DNA of 64,000 bases. Origin: Cordylochernes scorpioides. Taxonomy: Eukaryota; Arthropoda; Arachnida; Pseudoscorpiones; Chernetidae. The stretch covers positions 75,048,133 through 75,112,132 of the forward strand of contig CP092874.1 in assembly GCA_030710605.1 (NCBI GenBank), read 5' to 3'. Of the stretch, positions 9,590 through 21,053 are shown piece by piece. Under the pieces are notes generated by a model. The model saw nothing but the letters and a program-made list of their open reading frames with translations, was not told the DNA's origin and made no database searches. Each line of letters opens with the position of its first letter. The stretch's first letter is position 1. A program made the position numbers and the translations under genes.

Positions 9590-11048
9590 GTAAGATCATC
9601 TGCTTATACGTCGAGAAAATAGTATCATATACGAAGCCATCTTTTCGGATATCAAAATCTGAGCATTGCATATTGAAGCATTCTCAAGATATTAAAATCA
9701 AATTGAACTCAAATGACTTTTAATATGCCAAATCATGGCATTAAGCATTGTATACACCTTTAAAAAAATGGAAATGAATATTTTGCTTCTTTCAAGATAC
9801 AATATAATGATCTTTATATTTTGATGTATTTTTCCATCAAGAGCGCGGACATTCAAGTATGATCGTTGCTAAATCATTGATTGGAAAATGTCGTCAGCAG
9901 ATATTGCATATCTGTGCGTTTTTTACTACACAAGTGAATGTGTTTGCATCTAGTTGCTCACTCAAGATGCTCAGTACAACGGTGAATGCTCCAAATGTCT
10001 CCAAGGATTCTTGGTCAATAACCAGCGATATTCTGCTGATCAATAGAATAAAAATGGGATCCGCCATATTCAATACTTGAGTATTCTTCTTTCAACGTGG
10101 AAATGATCCAGAAATGATATCATGATGACAAAATGTGGCTCAATAGCTTCCCTGTAAACTCAATATACTATCGAATGAAACATTCTAGTGAAAGCTTGTC
10201 ATTGACATCAAAGAATGAAATGTTATCTATCTAAAGAAATATTATTGCAAAATATATAGAAAATGTTAATATGGAAGACACGGAGAAGCTCAAAATTTTG
10301 GTGTGGTTTGATATTTGCAATATTTTCTTTGAAAGCATATCAAAACTGGAATGAAAAAAAAAAACGTGTGAAATTCACAACGTAGTTCAATTTTCACCTT
10401 CTTGAAGATGGCAAAGAATCTCTCTCAATTTCATCAAATCACTATAAAATGTATCACTTTTATCAAATGTTAAATAATTCAAATTGGAAAAATCCTATCT
10501 TAAGCGATTATAGCTTTAATATCGATATTTATTGTTTATCAATAAGATACCAAACCTCTAAACGTGATTTTCTTCAAATGACTTCACTCGAGTAAATTTA
10601 ATTATGAATTTGAACAGTTGAATGATGCCAAATTTGGGACTTGCTCAAAAATGGCTAAATATGATGAACGCACGCGTCTCATGAAAATCAACACGATCGT
10701 TCATTAAAGATATTCAAGGCTTTTCAAAAGCTAAAATATCAACTGAATGGAGGAAATTGCTAATTCGATATTTTATGTTCTAAAGAAGAGATTAAACTAT
10801 CCCAATATTTGAAATTTCAGCTCCTAATCTGTAAAGATATATTGTAAATATCATAATCCATTAAACTCTTTTTGACTATGAAAAGCCCCACTTCATGGAT
10901 TTTTTAACAATTTGGCCCAGTTTGAAACACTCGTTTGATAATCAGAAAATATTTCAAGCCTCAGAATAAGTGCAAATATCACGATATTCTGTAAAATTTG
11001 CTATCACGAAACTTCCAATTAAATCTTATATTCAAGAAGATTGGGAAA
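9590..11048. other. Unique left flank and start of the duplicated host segment
   Basis: AT-rich, no recognised gene. From 10613 the sequence is nearly identical to the sequence that begins immediately after the N gap at 37052, with a few percent divergence. Nothing left of 10613 reappears in the window. Confidence 0.6.
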
Positions 11049-11335
11049 GGATATCGAAACTTGGCTATCCTTTAATTCGCCCCGTCAGTTGTCCACAATG
11101 CTATTGAATGCATGTTCCCAGCATCCTTTGATTCCCCCCATCAACTGCCCACAATGCTATTGAATGCCATGTTCGCAGCATCCTTTAATTCCCCCCATCA
11201 ACTTCCCACAATGCTATTGAACGTCATGTTCCCAGCATCCTTTGATTCCCCCCATCATCTGCCCCCAATTCTATGTTCCCAACATACTTGAATGCAACCC
11301 ATCCTCTAATTTCTAGAGGAATGCTATGTTTCATA
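11049..11335. repeat. 60-bp minisatellite, about 4 units (left copy)
   Basis: Units have the form CAGCATCCTTTGATTCCCCC, CATCAACTGCCCACAATG, CTATTGAATGCCATGTTCC. The right copy of the host segment has about ten units. Confidence 0.8.
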
Positions 11336-11478
11336 TATTTTTTATATTTCCCATCGCCTACTGGATCCTCATATTGCTATAAATGCTATTTTCTAATAAT
11401 TCACAAATAAATATTAAGCCCAATCTATAAAGAGAATTGTGCACATATCTTTAATAAAGTCTCAGATCAGTTCGATTT

Positions 11479-12402
11479 GTAACGCTTGCTCGCATACCAA
11501 CCTATCAACGGCTGTCACTTTTGTAACGCTTGCTCGCATACCAACCTATCAATGGCTGTCACGATTGTAACGCTTGCTCGCATACCAACCTATCAATGGC
11601 TGTCACGATTGTAACGCTTGCTCGCATACCAACCTATCAATGGCTGTCACGATTGTAACGCTTTCTCGCATACCAATCTATCAATGGCTGTCAAGATTGT
11701 AACGCTTGCTCGCATACCAACCTATCAATGGCTGCCACGATTGAAACGCTTGCTCGCATACCAACCTATCAATGGCTGTCAAGATTGTAACGCTTGCTCG
11801 CATACCAACCTATCAACGGCTGTCACGATTGTAACGCTTTCTTGCATACCAACCTATCAATGGCTGTAAAGATTGTAACGATTGCTCGCATACCAACCTG
11901 TCAATGACTGACAAGATTGTAACGTTTGTTCGCATACCAACCTATCAATGGCTGTCAAGATTGTAACGTTTGCTCGCATACCAACCTATCAATGGCTTTC
12001 AAGATTGTAACGCTTGCTCGCATACCAACCTATCAATGGCTGTCAAGATTCTAACGCTTGCTCGCATACCAACCTATCAATGGCTGTCAAGATTGTAACC
12101 CTTGCTCGCATACCAACCTATCAATGGCTGTCAAGATTGCAACCCTTGCTCGCATACCAACCTATCAATGGCTATCAAGATTGTAACGCTTGCTCGCATA
12201 CCAACCTATCAATGGCTGTCAAGATTGTATCACTTGCTCGCATACCAACCTATCAATGGATATCAAGATTGTAACCCTTGCTCGCATACCAACCTATCAA
12301 TGGCTATCAAGATTGTAACGCTTGCTCGCATACCAACCTATCAATGGCTGTCAAGATTGTAACACTTGCTCACATACCAACCAATCAACGGCTGTCATGA
12401 TT
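11479..12402. repeat. 44-bp minisatellite, 21 units (left copy)
   Basis: The unit begins GTAACGCTTGCTCGCATACC and continues AACCTATCAATGGC, TGTCAAGATT. The length, 924 bp, is exactly 21 units. Open frames over it are accidents of a period that is not a multiple of three. The matching array in the right copy has 33 units. Confidence 0.92.
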
Positions 12403-12909
12403 ATTATTACCCTATCCCCACATTGCTATGAATATCATATTCCCAGCATTCTTCAATGCCTATCATCAGCTGCTCATTCCCAACAATTGCTATTCAATGC
12501 AATCCTCTCTGTATACTTCAATTCCTTACATCAATTAATTCTTATGATCCCAACAATCTTACAATCTATTCAATTGGTTGGGATAATCTCTATTGATTAC
12601 TACATATTCAAGGCAAGCAGCAGGCACTAGAACTGCCATTTCCAGTATAGCATTATTTAAATGATCCTGTTAAACCTGTCATTACCTCTCTTGGATACCA
12701 CAGGAATTCAAGCAAGCATTTTCAAAAATAAAACTCCATATTTCTTGTAAATAAAAATAATACAAATTTTGGGGATATATGACTTTGTGTTTATTTTAAC
12801 AAGCCATCACATCGTCTTTTATATAGCATTTTAAGAGTGAAACCGTCAATTTTCAAAATGAGTTTGTCGCATTCAAAAATAAGTTTGTTAAGTATAAAAA
12901 TCAAAAGAC
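12403..12909. other. Host segment between minisatellite and Copia
   Basis: Collinear with 39775-40281. No gene is recognised. Confidence 0.6.
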
Positions 12910-12914
12910 AAATA

Positions 12915-13011
12915 TGTTGAAATAAATGTGTTTCAGCAACCCTGGCAGTACAGAACAAAGGAATGTGTATAGCCCCAATGTTTACATTTTTGTTATATAT
13001 ATATATATATA
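12915..13011 (+). repeat. Copia 5' LTR, first part
   Basis: It matches the start of the LTR at 23282 (CAGCAACCCTGGCAGTACAG and beyond) up to a TA tract where later insertions entered. The rest of this LTR resumes at 19029. Confidence 0.9.
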
Positions 13012-13696
13012 CTAGACGAATAACCCGGGCAACGCCCGTGTTTTACCCGATTGAATGTTTTTATTCCAATACTATTTGTTACAATTATAAATTGGAGCCG
13101 TGGATGTCACTCTTGTGAAACGTCCCGCTCCAAACTTTACATGTACATTAGGTCAGCTGGTATTACCCCTCATTTTCACCGCTAGAGGCGCGAGCGAATT
13201 GACTTTTTGTAAATATACATAATTATAAAGATAAAGCTTCTATAGAAGATAATGATCATAATGATAATGAAATAATAATAATAATATAATAATAATTATT
13301 ATTATTATCATTAGATAATGATAATGATCATAATGATGATGCGCGCGCATCCGTGACAGAGATGAGGAATTGTTGAGGAAAGACGGTCGTGACTATATAT
13401 GTTGATTAATAATAATAATAATAATAATAATATAATAATAATTATTATTATTATCATTAGATAATGATATAATGATCATAATGATGATGCGCGCGCATCC
13501 GTGACATGAGGAAAGACGGTCGTGACTATATATGTTGATTAATAATAATAATAATAATAATATAATAATAATAATTATTATTATTATTATCATTCGATAA
13601 TTATATAATGATCATAATGATTATGCGCGCGCATCCTGAGGAAAGACGGTCGTGACTATATATGTTGATAATAATAATAATAATATAATAATAATA

Positions 13697-13740
<44 letters not shown>

Positions 13741-13829
13741 CATTATATAATAATAATGATCATAATGATGATGCGCGCGCATCCGTGACAGAACCGGCCG
13801 CCCATGACGGTCGTGACTATATATGTTGA
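13012..13829 (-). mobile_element. Non-autonomous Helitron with repeated 5' end
   Basis: Read on the minus strand it starts TCAACATATATAGTCACGACC and ends with a hairpin (CACGGGCG/GCCCGGG) and CTAG, inserted between A13011 and T13830 without duplication. The TC end is reiterated: its plus-strand GTTGA edge occurs at 13405, 13538, 13668 and 13829, each unit with an AAT/ATT microsatellite and GCGCGCGC. The sister copy is at 58783-59227. No protein is encoded. Confidence 0.85.
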
Positions 13830-13832
13830 TAT

Positions 13833-14171
13833 TGTTGCATCATGGCTAATGAACCTATTTTATTTTATTTTAGTAATATTATTTTTCATATATTTTAAAT
13901 TCAAAATTATATTTTATTTTTATTTATTTTATTAAACAGAATATATGTATTATAGAATCATCATTTGTATTTAGGTACACGTGTGACTTCACTGCTCTCT
14001 TTGATGTGAGAAATAAATAAATTATTCTGGAGGCTACTTAAAGTATACTTATCTCATTATTCCCTTTTATAAATTTGTAGGATGGTTGAAACACGCTCTG
14101 GTAAGATGCAAGACCCAGCACAGGAGAGAATCATGGCTGAAGAGTCTGCCAAGCCGCAACCTGGTGCAACA
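13833..14171 (+). repeat. Gypsy-1 5' LTR
   Basis: It is delimited by comparison with the 3' copy. It contains the start of gag (from 14082), so the first 30 codons of Gag are LTR-encoded. A putative primer-binding site TGGTAGAGATGC begins two bases after the LTR and lies inside the gag frame. Confidence 0.92.
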
Positions 14172-15245
14172 ATTGGTAGAGATGCTAGTTCCGACCCAGT
14201 TGTCCTGAATCCCAACATCGACATCCCCAAGTATGATGGAACGGAAGACCCTCGCCCATGGATTGAATCTCTTGAAGAAATTGGCTTCCTGTACCATTGG
14301 GCAGACTACATTATCTCTCGTTATGCTGCCATGAATATGATTGGTAGCGCCAAAACCTGGCTGAACCTACACAAGATAAGTTTCACCAGCTGGGAAAATT
14401 TCAAGAGCCGCCTAATTGAGGATTTTGCCTCAGACGCCAACAAAGAAGAAATGAAGATGAGACTAAACAGGATGCAACAGTGGAATGAACCTGCAATCAG
14501 GTTCGCAGAAGATATCCTTGTACTGTGCAACAAGGTCGACCCCCAAATGGAAGAAGAGACTAAATTAAACTGGGTTATTGGAGGGTTAAAGAAAGAATAC
14601 TCTTTTGCCCTTCACCTAAACCCTCCTAAAAATACCAACGAACTTCTAGAAATTTGTAAAAAGCTGGATTTGTTCGAAAAGAATTACCAAGAACGTGTAG
14701 AAAAATCAAAAGCTCTATATAATGGACCACGCTCTCCTCGTCCCCATCATCAAGAGCAATGGAAGAGCTCTCCGTCGTACAGAAGACCATACCAGAACAC
14801 CTCCAAGCCCCAGGCCCCCGCTCCGAGGTACTACCAGAACACCTCCAAGCCCCAGGCCCCCACTCCGAGGTACTACCAGAACAAGCCTCTGCCCCAGGTA
14901 TCTGCCCCTAGACGATCTTACACTCCCAATCCTGAGCCAAAACCGGTCTACCCAAGTAAAACATACAATAAGAATCCAAATTCAAATAGGAATAGGACAG
15001 AAGACGGGAGACCAAAATGTTTCAAGTGTAACAAGCCAGGACACGTAGCGCGGTATTGCAGAGTCAGGTTTGTAAGAATTGTGGAAGAGGACCCCATAGT
15101 TACACAAGACAAGGTCGAAGAAGAAATCCGAATGGATAATGGAACTGAGAAGTCGAGACCTCTGCTCTACGCTGACGTAAGTAATAGCCCGTACTCGAGT
15201 ATCCTTACAAGGAATAGATATGCCGCATTAGAAGATTTAAACTAA
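14082..15245 (+). CDS. gag: Gypsy-1 Gag
   Basis: 387 residues, the structural protein that forms the retrotransposon particle. A retrotransposon Gag capsid-like region spans roughly residues 45-210. A Pro/Gln/Tyr-rich linker with tandem YYQN(T/K)-type repeats covers about 240-290. A CCHC zinc knuckle, CFKCNKPGHVARYC, lies near residue 312. The ATG is inside the 5' LTR and the frame crosses the LTR border without interruption. It ends 56 bases before the open part of pol, which is in another frame, so pol was probably expressed by frameshifting. The frame is intact. Confidence 0.92.
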   Translation: MVETRSGKMQDPAQERIMAEESAKPQPGATIGRDASSDPVVLNPNIDIPKYDGTEDPRPWIESLEEIGFLYHWADYIISRYAAMNMIGSAKTWLNLHKISFTSWENFKSRLIEDFASDANKEEMKMRLNRMQQWNEPAIRFAEDILVLCNKVDPQMEEETKLNWVIGGLKKEYSFALHLNPPKNTNELLEICKKLDLFEKNYQERVEKSKALYNGPRSPRPHHQEQWKSSPSYRRPYQNTSKPQAPAPRYYQNTSKPQAPTPRYYQNKPLPQVSAPRRSYTPNPEPKPVYPSKTYNKNPNSNRNRTEDGRPKCFKCNKPGHVARYCRVRFVRIVEEDPIVTQDKVEEEIRMDNGTEKSRPLLYADVSNSPYSSILTRNRYAALEDLN

Positions 15246-15301
15246 GCATCGCGCCTGAGTCCGTCAATCAAAGCAAGTCGACCATAAATGGAATTAAAAA
15301 G

Positions 15302-16597
15302 TTGGACCCCAAATATAAAATGAACATTAACGTGGATAGAATCGGTATCTGCGAAGCTTTGATTAATACAGGCGCCGATCTTTCAGTGGTCGACCTTAGT
15401 ACAGCTCTTAACACAGGTCTTGAAATAATAAATCCTGATAAAATGTGCTCCGGACCCGATGGCAAAGAATTAGATATCATAGGAAATATTATTTTAAATA
15501 TAAAATTTGATGACAAAATAATTGCACATCAATTTGTGATAATGAGAACACATTTGCGAATATTTATACTTGGACGTGATTTTCTTAAGAAAATGAAAGC
15601 AAAAATTGATTGTCAGCGTGAAATAATAAAATATGACTTGACAGAAAATCGTGACGTAATCAAACATCAACAGAAGAAAATAAAAAGTGCAAAGGATGCC
15701 ATTATACCAGAACTTTCTATTAAATTGATTAATGCATTTGTAGAAGCAGAGGATGGCGAATACATCATCGAGGAGAACCATAAAATGTTTCAAACAAATG
15801 GACTTCGACTAGCGAGAAGCTTAATAAATGTTGTGAATAAGGAAACATATATCTGGATAACAAACCCTTACCCTCGACCATTAAAAATATTAAAAAACCA
15901 AACATTGTGCTTTGGAAGCCAGCCAGCCGAAGTGAATCTTATGGAAGAAAGTGAACAAAAAGAACATAAAGAACCCCAATTTCAGATAAACGAAAATTTA
16001 GCATATAAGGAAAAGGAGCAATTGAAACAAATTTTGGAAAAGTACGAGGATTTGTTTTCGTCGGGATTAGGAAGATCCAACTTAGCGAAACATCGGATCG
16101 ATACAGAAGGCGCGAAACCGATCAAACACAAGCCGTATAGGGTGAGCGCGAAAGAGCGAGAAATCATAAAAGAACAAATTGATGAAATGCTCAGAGACGG
16201 CATAATTAGGCCATCCTCGAGTCCATGGTCCTTCCCTGTAATCTTGGTCAAGAAGCGAGATGGTAAGTACAGATTTTGCGTTGACTACAGAAAATTGAAT
16301 GATGTAACAGTGAAGGATGTTTACCCAATTCCCAGAATTGATGAAGTATTGGATACACTTCAAGGATCCAAATACTTTTCAGCAATTGACCTTAAATCAG
16401 GATATTGGCAAGTAGAGGTTGAGGAGAAAGATAAAGAAAAGACAGCCTTCACTACAGCACATGGCCTATATGAGTTCAACGTAATGCCCTTTGGTCTATG
16501 CAATGCCCCTGCTACATTTGAGAGGAACATGGAAAATATGCTTGGTAATCTTAGATGGCAAATTTGGTTATGTTATCTAGATGACGTAATCATTTAG
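15302..16597 (+). pseudogene. pol: Gypsy-1 pol: protease and N-terminal reverse transcriptase
   Basis: A retropepsin-like segment comes first, where the expected catalytic DTGA motif reads NTGAD: Asp to Asn in the active site (codon at 15364). A linker and the reverse transcriptase fingers and palm follow (FCVDYRKLN, FSAIDLKSGYWQ, MPFGLCNAPATF, CYLDDVII with the YLDD site). A TAG at 16595-16597 truncates the frame directly after YLDD; the homologous codon of the other Gypsy copy is sense. The frame opens without a good ATG. Confidence 0.9.
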
Positions 16598-17413
16598 AGC
16601 TCGGATTTTTCAACACATCTCAAAAGAATAGAAGCTGTTTTAAAATGTTTTCGCGAGGCTAATTTAAAATTGAACAACAAAAAATGCCAATTTGCTTTCG
16701 AAGAACTGGAGATTCTTGGCCATATAACTACTCAACATGGTATAAAACCAGCGTTGCATAATATCAAGGCTATTAGAGATTTTCCTCGGCCCAAAAAGAT
16801 AAAAGAAGTTCAATCATTTTTAGGAATGTGCTCATATTATAGAAAATTTATCAAAGGTTTTTCAAAAATTGCCGATCCATTAACCAGTCTTATAAAAAAG
16901 AATGTACCTTTTACCTGGACAGAAAATCAAGAAAAAGCATTTCAAACCCTTAAAGTAGCATTGATAAATCCCCCAATCTTAGGGCACTTTGATCCGAATG
17001 CAATTACTTACATTCATACTGACGCATCTAACATCGGCCTGGGTGCAACATTAGTCCAAAAGTTCGGCGATAAAGAAAAAGTTATCTCATATTTAAGTCG
17101 AACACTGAGCAAACCTGAGCAAAATTATTCGACTACCGAAAAAGAATGTTTTACTGTTGTGTGGTCAATGGCCAAGTTACGACCCTACCTATATGGAAGG
17201 CACTTCAAAATCGTAACTGATCATCACGCACTATGCTGGCTTAAGAATCTGAAAGATCCGACCGGCCGATTAGCACGATGGGCACTGAAGATTCAGGAAT
17301 ATAATTTCGAAATTATACACAAATCGGGTAAAAACATCTGGACGCTGATGGTCTATCTAGAGGACCCTTACCTGAAAACGAATGGGACGAAGATTATGAA
17401 ATACTATTTCTGA
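16598..17413 (+). pseudogene. pol: Gypsy-1 pol: RT thumb and RNase H
   Basis: The reading continues after the nonsense codon with the RT connection (SFLGMCSYYRKFI) and RNase H ([31 protein letters not shown]). Near 17330 a one-base difference in an A run relative to Gypsy-2 throws the frame off, and it stops at 17413. Confidence 0.88.
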
Positions 17414-17552
17414 ATCAAATAATAGACGAAAAGGATGATTTTATTGAGAATATTAAGGAGAACCTTAGTGGAAACAAGCGTTCAATTACACAGAACTTCA
17501 AAGAAGAAAATGGGTGTATCTACAAGATAATTCCAAATCCTGAAGGTAGGGC

Positions 17553-18755
17553 ATGGTTGCTGGTAGTGCCAAAGAAGAGAAGGAAGTCATGAGTGAATAC
17601 CACAACCATATGCTGAATGGCCATCTGAGCGTCGCCAGAACCACTTACCGATTGAAGAATAAATACTATTGGCCTTCCATGTTGAAAGATGTTTCAGAAT
17701 TTGTAAAGACGTGCCATCTTTGCCAAAGTCGGAAAGGTTCAAATCACTTGCCTTCTGGACTTCTACAACCTATTCCCCCAGCTAACTACCCTTTTGAAAG
17801 AATCGGAATTGACTTTGTTGGCCCCTTGCCATCAACGAAAAGAAGAAGGAAGTGGATAATTGTGTTGACTGATTATTATACCAAGTATGCTGAAACAAAG
17901 GCAGTATCAGAAGCAACCGTGAAAGAAGTCTCAACATTTTTAATCGAACATATTATTTTACGTCACGGGGCCCCAAGATTTCTTATTAGCGATAGAGGTT
18001 CACAATTCACTAGCAATTTGATGAAGGAGGTAATGAAAATGTGCAAAGTTAAACACTGCTTCACAACGAGCTACCACCCCCAGACTAACGGACTAACGGA
18101 ACGGCTAAATAGAACTTTAATCAATATGATCAGCATGTATGTGAACACAGACCAAAAGAACTGGGATGAAATCCTCCCTTTTATCACCCACGCGTATAAT
18201 ACCACGATTCAAGAAACCACAGGCTACTCTCCATTTTTCCTGTTGTTTGGAAGGGAACCCATGTCCCTCTTAGACGACGAGAATATCCCAATGGACAGTA
18301 ACAGGGACGATTACGACGAATATATAGAAAACTACTTAGATAAAATAGCAAGGACGAGACAGGTAGTCATTAACAACACAGAGAAGACTCAGGAAAGAAT
18401 GAAAAGAAATTATGACAAAAAACACAATGAGAAAATCTATGAACCAGGACATTTAGTGGCAGTTTGGACACCAGTCAGGAAAATCGGAAAATGTGAAAAA
18501 CTATTGAGAAAATATTTTGGCCCATATCGAATATTAAAGAAGCTGTCTAACGTAAATTACTTAATTGAGCCGAAGGATAATCCTGGGCAAGACCCAATGA
18601 TTGTCCATGTCTCAAGACTCAAGGCCTATTTTGAGAGAATTGATGAGGTAATTTCACGAGGACGTGACGACCTCTGGAGAGGGGGAAGTGTTGCATCATG
18701 GCTAATGAACCTATTTTATTTTAATTTTAGTAATATTATTTTTCATATATTTTAA
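17553..18755 (+). pseudogene. pol: Gypsy-1 pol: integrase
   Basis: About 400 residues. An HHCC zinc-binding domain (HNHMLNGH...CHLCQ) is followed by the DDE catalytic core (GIDFVGPL, ISDRGSQF, LTERLNR) and a GPY/F-type C-terminal module (FGPYRILKKL). The start shown is an accident of an upstream frame shift; in the other copy the zinc domain is joined to more N-terminal sequence. The frame runs into the 3' LTR. The catalytic residues are present. Confidence 0.9.
18676..18688 (+). other. Gypsy-1 polypurine tract
   Basis: GAGAGGGGGAAG lies immediately before the 3' LTR. It primes plus-strand synthesis in this element type. Confidence 0.85.
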
Positions 18756-19028
18756 ATTCAAAATTATATTTTATTTTTATTTATTTTATTAAACAGAATA
18801 TATGTATTATAGAATCATCATTTGTATTTAGGTACACGTGTGACTTCACTGCTCTCTTTGATGTGAGAAATAAATAAATTATTCTGGAGGCTACTTAAAG
18901 TATACTTATCTCATTATTCCCTTTCATAAATTTGTAGGATGGTTGAAACACGCTCTGGTAAGATGCAAGACCCAGCACAGGAGAGAATAATGGCTGAAGA
19001 GTCTGCCAAGCCGCAACCTGGTGCAACA
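18689..19028 (+). repeat. Gypsy-1 3' LTR
   Basis: 340 bp, with one indel and two substitutions against the 5' LTR. It carries a dead copy of the gag start. Confidence 0.93.
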
Positions 19029-19151
19029 ATATATATATATATATATATAATTTGTTTTATTCTCTAATTAATATGTTTGTAATCTTGGTAAAGATAATTA
19101 ATTAAGATATTATCTTAATTTGTAGTATGTTAAATAAACTACAAAATAACA
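19029..19151 (+). repeat. Copia 5' LTR, second part
   Basis: After a TA tract the LTR resumes (TTTGTTTTATTCTCTAATTA) and ends AATAACA, matching the end of the LTR at 23282-23464. Confidence 0.9.
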
Positions 19152-19232
19152 GATTATGAGACTGAAGTTTAAATTATAACAAAGAAATATCAAGAACGTG
19201 TTTAGTAAGTACAATTTTAAATATATTTTAAA

Positions 19233-19943
19233 ATGAGCGTAATTAATTCTAATTTGCCAATTTTGACTGGTACAAATTTCAACAGCTGGAAATTCATAGT
19301 TAAACTATTGTTAGAAGTAAAACAAATACATCTAACATTAGAAAAGGAAATTGATGATTTTTTCGATGAAAAAGAACGCGAGTTATTTGCAATTAAGGAT
19401 GCAAAGGCAAAATCTACGCTTGTTCAATGTTTAACTGATAAACATCTAGACATAATTAAAGATGCAAAAACAGTTAAAGAAATGATGAAAGCGCTCGAAA
19501 ATATATTTGAAAGAAAAAGTGTGTTTACAAAACTAACACTAAAAAGAAAGTTGTTGACTTTAAAATGTCAACATAATGAAAAGGTAGAGGACCATTTTCT
19601 TAAATTTGATTCTATAATTCGTGAATTGGATAATATAGGTTCCAAAATGGATGAATCTGACAAAATATGTCATCTGTCATTGTCATTGAATGAAGAGTAT
19701 GAAAATGTAATCACAGCAATAGAAACAATAAATACTGAAATCAAAATGGAATTTGTTAAGGCAAGATTGCTGGATAAAGAACTCAAAAGGAAAACTAAAC
19801 AAGGGGAACCTAGGAATCAAGAAATGACATTTGGATTATTCACATTTACATGTTATAATTGTGTCAAGAAAGGTCACAAGGCTACAGAATGTAGCAATAA
19901 AAATATTTTTTCAAAAGAATCAAACACAAAAAGAGATAAATGA
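19233..19943 (+). CDS. gag: Copia Gag-like protein
   Basis: 236 residues, starting MSVINSNLPILTGTNFNSWK, typical of Copia Gag (UBN2-type) proteins, with a helical capsid region and a zinc knuckle CYNCVKKGHKATEC near residue 206. A frame change after the knuckle separates it from protease; whether that is natural or a lesion cannot be told. AT-rich codon use contrasts with the Gypsy gag next to it. Confidence 0.88.
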   Translation: MSVINSNLPILTGTNFNSWKFIVKLLLEVKQIHLTLEKEIDDFFDEKERELFAIKDAKAKSTLVQCLTDKHLDIIKDAKTVKEMMKALENIFERKSVFTKLTLKRKLLTLKCQHNEKVEDHFLKFDSIIRELDNIGSKMDESDKICHLSLSLNEEYENVITAIETINTEIKMEFVKARLLDKELKRKTKQGEPRNQEMTFGLFTFTCYNCVKKGHKATECSNKNIFSKESNTKRDK

Positions 19944-19954
19944 AAGGCAAAGAG

Positions 19955-20295
19955 AGAGTCAACCTGGAAATCAAGCCTATCAGATGGATGACAAACTATC
20001 ATTTGTAGCAATGAATGCTGTAGATTGCTATGAAAATGATAATTTTATTTTAGACTCAGGAGCAACACAGAACCTGATCAAAAGAGAATTGGAAAAATAT
20101 ATGACAGATGTGAAGATTTTAGAACATAAGGTTGAAATTCATATCACTAATGGTGAAAATATGTCAGCTAATAAAAGTGGAACTTTAAATGTAAAGATCA
20201 ATAATATCCCAATAGCAATCCATGGACTAATAGTTGATGGCATTGAACAGATCTTATTGTCAGTAGGAAAATTACACAACAGGGCCACCAAGTGA
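19955..20295 (+). pseudogene. pol: Copia pol: protease segment
   Basis: It contains the aspartic protease motif FILDSGATQNL, with the catalytic D-S-G-A intact. The frame opens at 19831, overlapping gag in another frame, and ends where the next segment begins one frame away. Confidence 0.85.
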
Positions 20296-21053
20296 TATTT
20301 AAACAAAATGAAGTACTAATAATTACAAGAAACCATGAATTAAAGTGTAATAATTATAGAAACTTGTTCTCACTTAAAATAGAAATAGACAGTAACCCTG
20401 AAAGTGTTACAGCGCATGCAGTCAAAACCGATGACACATTGTGGCACAGAATATTGGGACATCTGAATAGGTACAGTTTAAAGAAATTAGGGCTACCAAG
20501 TTCACAAGAGAAATGTGAAACCTGTATCAAAGGAAAAAGCACAAGAAGATCATTTGAGAAAACCTGGAAAACAACAAAGGAAATTGGAGAACTGATACAT
20601 TCAGACTTATCAGGACCAATTGATCCACCAACATATGATGGAGAAATATATTTTCAGGTACTAATAGATGTCTACTCACACTTTGTAGTAGTGCGATTTC
20701 TCAAATCAAAAAGTGAAGCCGAACAAAACATAATTGATTTTATCAAGTTGATAAAAACTAACATAACAAGAAAACAAGAAAAATTAGAGTAGATAATGGT
20801 GAGGGATTTTCATCTGGAAACTTCAAGCAGTTTTGCAGAACAAAAGGAATTCAAATAGAATATACCTCACCTTACACACCACAACAAAATGGCACATCTG
20901 AGAGAATGAGCCGAACATTGATTGATAAAGTGAGAACAAAGTTGGAAGAAACAAATCTACCAAAATATATCTGGGGAGAAGCCATTTACCGCTCAGCATA
21001 CGAATTAAACAGAAGTCCAACAAGTGTGAACAAAGGAATACTTCCGGCTGGCA
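20292..21053 (+). pseudogene. pol: Copia pol: integrase, split
   Basis: A GAG-pre-integrase zinc region (LWHRILGHLNR...CETCIKGK) is followed by the catalytic core start (IHSDLSGPID). A frameshift near 20790 separates it from VDNGEGFSSGNF and the TPQQNGTSERM part with the glutamate. At 21053 the coding sequence is cut by a Helitron and resumes in the same sense at 21779. Confidence 0.88.

Larger units (their letters stand above)
13833..19028 (+). mobile_element. Ty3/Gypsy retrotransposon 1
   Basis: LTRs of 339 and 340 bp begin TGTTGC and end GCAACA, differ at three positions, and flank gag and pol (PR-RT-RNase H-IN, Gypsy order). The target duplication is ATAT; the Helitron edge splits or abuts the left copy. 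No env-like frame is present. Pol carries a nonsense codon, frameshifts and a changed protease residue, so the copy is defective despite young LTRs. It lies in the TA tract of the Copia 5' LTR. Confidence 0.93.

Noticed and set aside
11618..12362. Open frames of 83-86 codons in the 44-bp array
   Set aside because: Produced by the repeat itself (three units are 132 bp); the same peptide appears in shifted frames and in the other array.
11479..12402. Regular 44-bp repeats resembling a CRISPR array
   Set aside because: The repeats are contiguous with no unique spacers, vary by point changes, and lie in animal DNA among retrotransposons. It is a minisatellite.
13393..13593. Ile/Asn-rich minus-strand open frame
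   Set aside because: Translation of AAT/ATT microsatellites inside a Helitron.
18640..18760. An envelope gene after Gypsy-1 integrase
   Set aside because: The integrase frame simply runs into the 3' LTR, and the polypurine tract follows directly. There is no room for env in either Gypsy copy.
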